Shown here: one piece after another, positions 1 through 9,667 of the stretch
How the letters are laid out: the number at the start of each line of letters is the position of its first letter
Position numbering within the stretch: position 1 is the first letter of the stretch
Assembly: GCA_027012915.1 (NCBI GenBank)
Contig: JALUYN010000502.1
Span: 1-9,667, forward strand
Reading direction: 5' to 3'
From: Cellvibrionaceae bacterium
GTDB lineage: Bacteria > Pseudomonadota > Gammaproteobacteria > Pseudomonadales > Cellvibrionaceae
Length of the DNA: 9,667 nucleotides
Position numbers and translations under genes: made by a program
Notes under the pieces: model-generated
What the model was told of the DNA's origin: nothing
Database searches by the model: none
What the model saw: only the letters and a program-made list of their open reading frames with translations

Positions 1-70
1 CGAAGACATCACTCTGGATCTGGAAGAAGTGCTTCAGGACGAAGACGAAAACTCCAACGTGCCGGCTTGA
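1..70 (+). CDS. pilJ: C-terminal end of upstream gene, probably the pilus chemoreceptor PilJ (partial)
   Basis: An open frame enters from the left edge (first full codon at 2) and stops at TGA 68-70. It encodes the last 22 residues, EDITLDLEEVLQDEDENSNV followed by PA. The tail is strongly acidic, with nine Glu/Asp, and no domain can be recognised in so short a piece. The name rests on synteny only: in Pil-Chp operons the gene directly before pilK is the methyl-accepting receptor pilJ. PilJ would be an inner-membrane receptor that signals to ChpA and is modified by PilK and ChpB. The tail does not resemble the classical NWETF-type CheR-tethering pentapeptide. It could belong to another protein. 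Only 18 bases separate its stop from the preferred pilK start, so the two are probably cotranscribed. Confidence 0.55.
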   Translation, partial: EDITLDLEEVLQDEDENSNVPA

Positions 71-77
71 TGCTAGC

Positions 78-83
78 GAGAGG
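78..83 (+). promoter_or_regulatory. Shine-Dalgarno site that sets the pilK start
   Basis: GAGAGG ends 5 bases before the ATG at 89-91, a good spacing. A competing in-frame GTG at 83-85 overlaps the last base of this site and has no other ribosome binding site, so ATG 89 is preferred. Confidence 0.65.
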
Positions 84-88
84 TGCCC

Positions 89-940
89 ATGGGTTGGAGT
101 CTGCAATCCGTTCCGGAGTTCACTGACGCTCAATATGGGCGCTGGTGCGAGCTTCTGGAGCAGCGGATTGGCATGCAGGTAGCACAGCACCAGCGTAGCT
201 TTCTGCAGATACAAATTGCCCGGCGTATGAAAGAACTGGGCTATCAGGAGTTCGACGACTATTACGATTACGTCACCGGAGGTATCCGCGGGGCGATGGA
301 GTGGCGGCAGCTGATTGACCGATTGGTGGTGCGCGAAACCAGCTTTTTTCGCGAGCCGGATTCCATCGAGTTTGTCAGCCAGTTGCTGCAGCAGAGAATT
401 CGTGAGCGCGAGCTTGGCAGTGGCTTTGACATATGGAGCTTGGGTTGCGCTACAGGCGAAGAACCCTACTCCCTGGCTATGACCCTCAACGATTGCTTTG
501 AAGACAAAGGGCTCAAACCGCAGTTCAGCATCACGGCCTCGGACATCAGTCAGCAGGCAGTACAGAGTGCCCGCGAAGGTGTCTACAGCAACCGCAAACT
601 TGAGCGGGTGCCAAAGGAACATCGACAGAAGTATTTCCGCGATGCGGAGCCAGGCTTTATGCAGATCGACGCCTCGATACGTGATCGCATCTGTTTTGCT
701 TGGGCCAATTTGCTGGAGCTGCCCAAGATGCCGGTGGTACCGATGGATGTAATCTACTGCCAGAACGTGATGATTTATTTTAAACGCGAGCGCAGAAAGG
801 CGATCGTAAATGAATTGGTAACCCGACTCAGACCCAACGGTGTGTTAATCATTGGCATGGGTGAACTGGTGGACTGGAGCCATCCGTTGATACGGCGGGT
901 GCGCGATGATCGAGTGCAGGCGTATATACGCGTGCAATAG
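89..940 (+). CDS. pilK: PilK, CheR-family chemoreceptor glutamate methyltransferase
   Basis: This cytoplasmic SAM-dependent enzyme is expected to methylate glutamates on the pilus chemoreceptor PilJ, giving adaptation in the Pil-Chp pathway. Counting from ATG 89 (283 aa), an all-helical CheR N-domain fills about residues 7-70. TSFFRE at 84-89 matches the CheR TxFFR motif. The SAM motif I is GCATGEEPYS at 119-128, preceded by IWSL. ITASDISQQA follows as the acidic adenosine-binding strand. CQNVMIYF at 224-231 matches the family FCRNVxIYF motif, and LRPNGVLIIGMGE is the C-terminal strand pair. Gln225 replaces the usual Arg of FCRN. The length is typical of CheR. There is no signal peptide or membrane segment. 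An in-frame GTG at 83 would add two residues but sits on the Shine-Dalgarno site. The stop lies 20 bases before chpA, so the genes probably share one transcript. Confidence 0.93.
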   Translation: MGWSLQSVPEFTDAQYGRWCELLEQRIGMQVAQHQRSFLQIQIARRMKELGYQEFDDYYDYVTGGIRGAMEWRQLIDRLVVRETSFFREPDSIEFVSQLLQQRIRERELGSGFDIWSLGCATGEEPYSLAMTLNDCFEDKGLKPQFSITASDISQQAVQSAREGVYSNRKLERVPKEHRQKYFRDAEPGFMQIDASIRDRICFAWANLLELPKMPVVPMDVIYCQNVMIYFKRERRKAIVNELVTRLRPNGVLIIGMGELVDWSHPLIRRVRDDRVQAYIRVQ

Positions 941-946
941 ACAAGT

Positions 947-953
947 AAGGGGA
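947..953 (+). promoter_or_regulatory. Ribosome binding site of chpA
   Basis: AAGGGGA lies 7 bases before the chpA ATG at 961, a strong site with normal spacing. It sits in the 20-base pilK-chpA gap, which is too short for a convincing separate promoter. Confidence 0.65.
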
Positions 954-960
954 TGCCTGA

Positions 961-7056
<6,096 letters not shown>

Positions 7057-7061
7057 TGGGC

Positions 7062-7065
7062 GAGG
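7062..7065 (+). promoter_or_regulatory. Shine-Dalgarno site that sets the chpB start
   Basis: GAGG lies 7 bases before GTG 7073-7075, in the 16-base gap after the chpA stop. The longer frame would start at TTG 7043 inside chpA, a rarer start codon, and would add ten residues (MRFTSGRGGF) unlike the start of a receiver-type domain. Confidence 0.6.
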
Positions 7066-7072
7066 CGGATTT

Positions 7073-8029
7073 GTGAGCGATCAGGTTCTGGAAGACAGAA
7101 CCCTTCAAATCGCGATAGTTTCAGAAACGGCTGCTCAGGCCAGTCTGTTGCAGCAACTGGTGCTAGAGCGCGGTTATCAGGTGCATAGCTCGACTTTGCT
7201 CGATAATCTGTCGCAGCTGCAAGCTTCGGCGGATATGGATGCCTGGCTGGTCAATGTGGGCGGCACCGAGTCCCGCAGTCGCTCACTGGAGAGCTGGCTG
7301 ATAGAGCTGGATCAGCCCTTGATTATCAGCGATCTGCAGGAACAGGGACTTGATACTGATGAAGTGCAGCTGTGGAAAAGTCGCATGGCTGAGAAACTGC
7401 ATAGGCTAGAAGGCAGTATTAATCTTGAATCTCACCCGCAGGGCGCAGCTCCCTTTGTTTGGGTACTGGGCGCGTCCACCGGCGGACCTGAGGCAGTTAA
7501 GTCCTTTATGCAGGCGCTACCTGCTGACTTGGGGGTGGGCTTTATTTATGTGCAGCATATAGATCCGGGTTACGAACAGACCCTGGTGGATATGTTGAAC
7601 AAATATAGCCACTATCCCGCGTGTCCGGTCACTCACGGCGCGGTACTGCCCGCAAATGCGACAGCCGTTATGGCTGGTGATCGTCGTGTTGAACTGTTGG
7701 ATAACGGTACTCTGGCACTCCATGAGGGCGAGTGGCCCGGGGCTTATAGTCCTTCCATTGATCAGGTGTTTGCCGACGTGGCCAGCAGCTATGGAAATCA
7801 GTGCGGCGCTATCGTGTTCACAGGAATGGCCGACGATGGAACCGCCGGAGCACGATTGATCCACCAGAATGGTGGTCAGGTCTGGGTGCAATCGCCGTCG
7901 AGCTGCACCATCTCATCCATGCCGGATGAGGCCTTGAATACGGGTATTGTAAGTGTAATTGCGTCGCCGGAAGGACTGGCGGCCCGTTTAGTGGAATTTA
8001 TGCAAAATGAAGCCGGAGAACCACTGTGA
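7073..8029 (+). CDS. chpB: ChpB, CheB-family receptor methylesterase with a degenerate receiver domain
   Basis: This enzyme is expected to hydrolyse methyl-glutamates on PilJ, opposing PilK. From GTG 7073 it has 318 aa. The C-terminal CheB catalytic domain runs from about residue 125 to the end. Its Ser-His-Asp triad is S135 in GASTGGPEA, H162 in YVQHIDPG and D255 in FTGMADDGTAG. Residues 11 to about 100 have a receiver-like layout: IAIVSET as strand 1, the helix ending ERGYQV, WLVNV as strand 3 and PLIISD as strand 4. The acidic pair is replaced by S17/E18, and the phospho-acceptor Asp position appears to be N61. The domain is therefore probably not phosphorylated (inference from a by-eye alignment). 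The gene starts 16 bases after chpA and overlaps chpC by 4 bases (GTGA), so translation is probably coupled. The enzyme is cytoplasmic and no signal peptide was seen. Confidence 0.92.
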   Translation: MSDQVLEDRTLQIAIVSETAAQASLLQQLVLERGYQVHSSTLLDNLSQLQASADMDAWLVNVGGTESRSRSLESWLIELDQPLIISDLQEQGLDTDEVQLWKSRMAEKLHRLEGSINLESHPQGAAPFVWVLGASTGGPEAVKSFMQALPADLGVGFIYVQHIDPGYEQTLVDMLNKYSHYPACPVTHGAVLPANATAVMAGDRRVELLDNGTLALHEGEWPGAYSPSIDQVFADVASSYGNQCGAIVFTGMADDGTAGARLIHQNGGQVWVQSPSSCTISSMPDEALNTGIVSVIASPEGLAARLVEFMQNEAGEPL

Positions 8030-8514
8030 ATTTAGATAACGGGACTGCGTTTTTGCAGAACCTACCGGACGACGTGCCGAGTCTGATGTTGCCGTTTTTC
8101 GACAAGACATTGTTGGTGCCCACGGTTACCGTGGCGGAAGTAGTAGGTTATCGCAAGCCCGAACAAATTGAAGGGGCACCGGATTGGCTGTTGGGCTTGT
8201 TTGCCTGGCGCGATCAGCGTGTGCCCATGATGTCTCTGGAGCTATTGACGGGGCAGCCTTTGGCGCCTGTCAGTGACTTGAGTCGGGTGGCAGTGTTCAA
8301 CTACACGGGTGTGAGCGAAGAGTTGCCATTTGTCGCTGTGCCCACGGTGGGCATTCCCAAGCTGGCCCGTGTAACGGCTGACGAACTGGCACTGCAGGAT
8401 GCCGGTGCAGCGAACGTCTTCGAAAAATCCCGGGTTAAACTCAATGGCGAGAGTCTGGTAATTCCAGAAATTTCTGCCCTCGAACAAGCCTACCTGAGCT
8501 GGAAACAGGGCTAG
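8026..8514 (+). CDS. chpC: ChpC, CheW-like chemotaxis adaptor
   Basis: This 162-aa single-domain CheW-like protein probably helps couple a receptor to ChpA. The sequence follows the CheW pattern. SLMLPFFDKTLLVPTVTVAE corresponds to the opening strands and the VAEV motif. Further on, PDWLLGLFAWRDQRVPMMSL corresponds to the family P.WllGv...RG..vPvvdL core. FAWRDQ replaces the commoner NLRG, a divergence expected of accessory CheW paralogues. The GTG start at 8026 overlaps the chpB stop as GTGA, and GGAG at 8015-8018 lies 7 bases upstream, so translation is probably coupled to chpB. The name ChpC, rather than PilI or another CheW paralogue, rests mainly on its place directly after chpB. Its stop lies only 3 bases from the stop of the convergent HDOD gene. 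Confidence 0.88.
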   Translation: MNLDNGTAFLQNLPDDVPSLMLPFFDKTLLVPTVTVAEVVGYRKPEQIEGAPDWLLGLFAWRDQRVPMMSLELLTGQPLAPVSDLSRVAVFNYTGVSEELPFVAVPTVGIPKLARVTADELALQDAGAANVFEKSRVKLNGESLVIPEISALEQAYLSWKQG

Positions 8515-8517
8515 TTC

Positions 8518-9381
8518 TCAACGCATCATGCGTTTGGTGTCGTCCAGAATCTCCTGCAGATTCTGGGTGACCAGCGTCAGCATGCCCTTTGATCCTTGTG
8601 CTCTGTATGTCGTTGGGATGTATTGGAAAAGAGGGAGTGATTGCAGTGGTGGCAGCTGCGGGTTTTTATTGCGCAGTGCAATGCTGTGGTACAACGCCAG
8701 GTTTACCAGATCTGTCAAAGCCAGCTGTCCGGCTGGTGCAGTGCTTACATAGTTCCATTGGCCATTGTGCTTGATGGCCTCCAGATACTGTTCGCCTATA
8801 TCCCACTTTCTCAGAATAATCGATCCCAGCGATTGGCTGTACTCGTCGCAGAGTTTGAAGTAAGAGGCCAGATCCGGGGTGTCGATTTCGTCGGTTAGAG
8901 CAGACAGAATAACCAGGGTGCCCACCTCTGTGAGAAGGCTGGTGACAACGGCTTCGTCGATGGGGCGGTATCCCAGTTCGCGGGCCAGTAGACGGCTGAT
9001 GGCAGCTTTGAATGACTGGCGTTTCCAGGCAGCGTCGAACAACTTTTGAAGTCGTGGATTTCGAAACAGGAATAGGCTCTTTAGGCCGTGCAGAACTGCG
9101 ATGCGCTCCAGGTTTTCCAGTCCAAGCAGTCGCATGGCATTAAACAGTGTGCTGGGTTTCTCCTGGGTGAGATATATCGGGCTCTGCACCTCTCGCATGA
9201 TGCGCATTACCAGGCTCGGGTCTTGCGATATCAGCTCGCCGAGTCGCTTGTGATTGATAGTTTCCGAGCTCAGTGCCTCACGAATTCTCAGAGTCTGGGC
9301 CGGCAGGCTGGGGAGGCGTTGGTCCTTCTGCATCAATTGTTGAACTGACTTTCTGTAGATGGCGTAACTTGCAGCCGACAT
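8518..9381 (-). CDS. HDOD-domain protein with degenerate HD motif
   Basis: HDOD proteins are HD-hydrolase relatives, usually non-catalytic, that act in bacterial signalling. In the 303-residue frame from ATG 9429, the family opening appears as LPSLP (39-43), LGELISQDPSLVMRIMREVQ (63-82) and LFNAMRLLGLENLERIAVLH (95-114). WKRQSFKAAISRLLARELG (135-153) matches the lWrhS...A segment but lacks the His. SLLTEVGTLVI (164-174) matches the GLLHDIG segment, with TE in place of HD. A late AIKHNGQW (218-225) matches the usual HH region. Metal-dependent hydrolase activity is therefore unlikely. I prefer the ATG at 9379-9381 (287 aa), preceded by AGGGA at 10-base spacing. The ATG at 9427-9429 has no ribosome binding site and adds 16 residues. 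The gene is convergent with chpC and lies downstream of rsmE on the same strand. A link to pilus signalling is suggested only by location. Confidence 0.87.
   Translation of the reverse strand: MSAASYAIYRKSVQQLMQKDQRLPSLPAQTLRIREALSSETINHKRLGELISQDPSLVMRIMREVQSPIYLTQEKPSTLFNAMRLLGLENLERIAVLHGLKSLFLFRNPRLQKLFDAAWKRQSFKAAISRLLARELGYRPIDEAVVTSLLTEVGTLVILSALTDEIDTPDLASYFKLCDEYSQSLGSIILRKWDIGEQYLEAIKHNGQWNYVSTAPAGQLALTDLVNLALYHSIALRNKNPQLPPLQSLPLFQYIPTTYRAQGSKGMLTLVTQNLQEILDDTKRMMR
8541..8569. repeat. Stable inverted repeat at the convergent chpC/HDOD gene ends
   Basis: CCAGAATCT at 8544-8552 and AGATTCTGG at 8558-8566 are perfect 9-bp arms around CCTGC. In a + strand RNA the stem extends to 12 pairs (8541/8569) with two G-U pairs. 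It lies about 27 bases past the chpC stop and inside the last codons of the minus-strand gene (QNLQEILDD). There is no T-run on either strand, so it is not a standard intrinsic terminator. It could stabilise or define 3' ends. Confidence 0.75.
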
Positions 9382-9477
9382 AGTTGAAAAATCCCTGTTT
9401 GGCGGCCAAAAGCCCCAACTTCCTGTCATTCTAGCCGTGAGTTCCCGGCTGTGTGCCTCATTAACGGCCTTTGGCGA
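9382..9477 (-). other. rsmE-HDOD intergenic leader
   Basis: This is the 96-base gap between the rsmE stop and the preferred HDOD start. On the minus strand it contains a 5-bp stem (AGCCG/CGGCT, 9450 to 9433). Further down is a near-palindrome TTTGGCCGCCAAA (9410-9398), then AGGGA and ATTTTT just before the start. The near-palindrome plus T-run could be a weak terminator, or simply leader sequence carrying the ribosome binding site. I see no clear sigma-70 or sigma-54 promoter, so readthrough from rsmE is possible. Confidence 0.4.
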
Positions 9478-9667
9478 TCAGCAAGCGAGATCCCCCCAAA
9501 GGTATTGCATCACGCTGATGGCTGCCAGTGGTGCAGTCTCCGTGCGTAACACCCTGGGACCGAGGGTCAACGGCGCAAATCCCTGATTCATCGCTTGTTC
9601 AATTTCGTTTTCGCTGAGTCCGCCTTCCGGGCCTATGACCAGCGCTACGGACTCGGGCCTGAGTGTA
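9478..9667 (-). CDS. rsmE: RsmE, 16S rRNA (uracil1498-N3)-methyltransferase, C-terminal part (partial)
   Basis: RsmE is a SPOUT-class (knotted) SAM-dependent enzyme that methylates U1498 of 16S rRNA. The minus-strand frame enters from the right edge and ends at TGA (9480-9478), showing the last 62 residues. The knot motifs are clear: VALVIGPEGGLSENEIEQA, then FAPLTLGPRVLRTETAPLAA, ending ISVMQYLWGDLAC. The GPEGG loop and the LGxRxLRxETA segment are the family's SAM-binding signatures, and both are intact. The N-terminal PUA-like domain lies outside the window. From memory, an RsmE-family gene also lies near the end of the P. aeruginosa Pil-Chp cluster, before bioA, so its presence supports conserved synteny. 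It may be cotranscribed with the HDOD gene. Confidence 0.95.
   Translation of the reverse strand, partial: TLRPESVALVIGPEGGLSENEIEQAMNQGFAPLTLGPRVLRTETAPLAAISVMQYLWGDLAC

Noticed and set aside
8521..8533. Small palindrome ACGCATCATGCGT at the HDOD stop codon, considered as a terminator
   Set aside because: The stem is only 5 bp with a 3-base loop and no T-run follows on either strand.
9386..9410. Possible intrinsic terminator after rsmE (TTTGGCCGCCAAA then ATTTTT, minus strand)
   Set aside because: The stem is only 5 bp and the T-run starts 5 bases away, over the likely HDOD ribosome binding site. The support is too weak for a terminator call.
9382..9429. Upstream ATG (9427-9429) giving a 303-aa HDOD protein
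   Set aside because: There is no Shine-Dalgarno sequence before it, and the extra 16 residues are not like the family. It is kept as a possible alternative start.

Overview
The window holds most of a type IV pilus chemosensory (Pil-Chp) operon on the + strand. Two convergent minus-strand genes follow it. The protein families, the gene order and the mid-50s GC (judged by eye) suggest a gammaproteobacterium, probably in or near the Pseudomonadales/Cellvibrionales. I cannot name the genus from sequence alone. From general knowledge, Pseudomonas aeruginosa has the order pilG-pilH-pilI-pilJ-pilK-chpA-chpB-chpC-chpD-chpE, with an RsmE-family methyltransferase gene and bioA further along, and this window fits that backbone.

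Layout: 1-70 is the acidic C-terminal end of an upstream gene, pilJ by position. Next come pilK (CheR-type methyltransferase), chpA (a 2031-residue CheA hybrid kinase), chpB (CheB-type methylesterase) and chpC (CheW-type adaptor). The + strand gaps are 18, 20 and 16 bases, and chpB/chpC overlap by 4 bases (GTGA). Each gene has a plausible Shine-Dalgarno site and no internal terminator was seen, so this looks like one translationally linked operon. chpC ends 3 bases from the stop codon of a minus-strand HDOD-domain gene. Upstream of that gene, on the same strand, is the C-terminal end of rsmE, which runs off the right edge. chpD and chpE do not follow chpC here.

How the genes work together (family knowledge): PilJ-type receptors signal through CheW-like adaptors to ChpA. 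ChpA autophosphorylates on Hpt histidines and passes phosphate to receivers (PilG, PilH and its own C-terminal receiver), controlling pilus extension and retraction and linked cAMP output. PilK and ChpB would add and remove methyl groups on the receptor.

Most notable: ChpA carries a long Hpt array in which I count three canonical phospho-histidine modules (H718, H906, H1260), one atypical N-terminal module (H49) and three modules with Gln or Asn at the histidine position (Q351, N471, N1050). ChpB appears to have a dead receiver domain. Other points are a perfect (GAACCA)7 tract encoding (Glu-Pro)7 and strong hairpins in the linkers on either side of the H1260 module. A third hairpin lies at the convergent chpC/HDOD junction. 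I found no mobile element, CRISPR array, tRNA or rRNA. Apart from these details the region is a recognisable core system rather than a new one.
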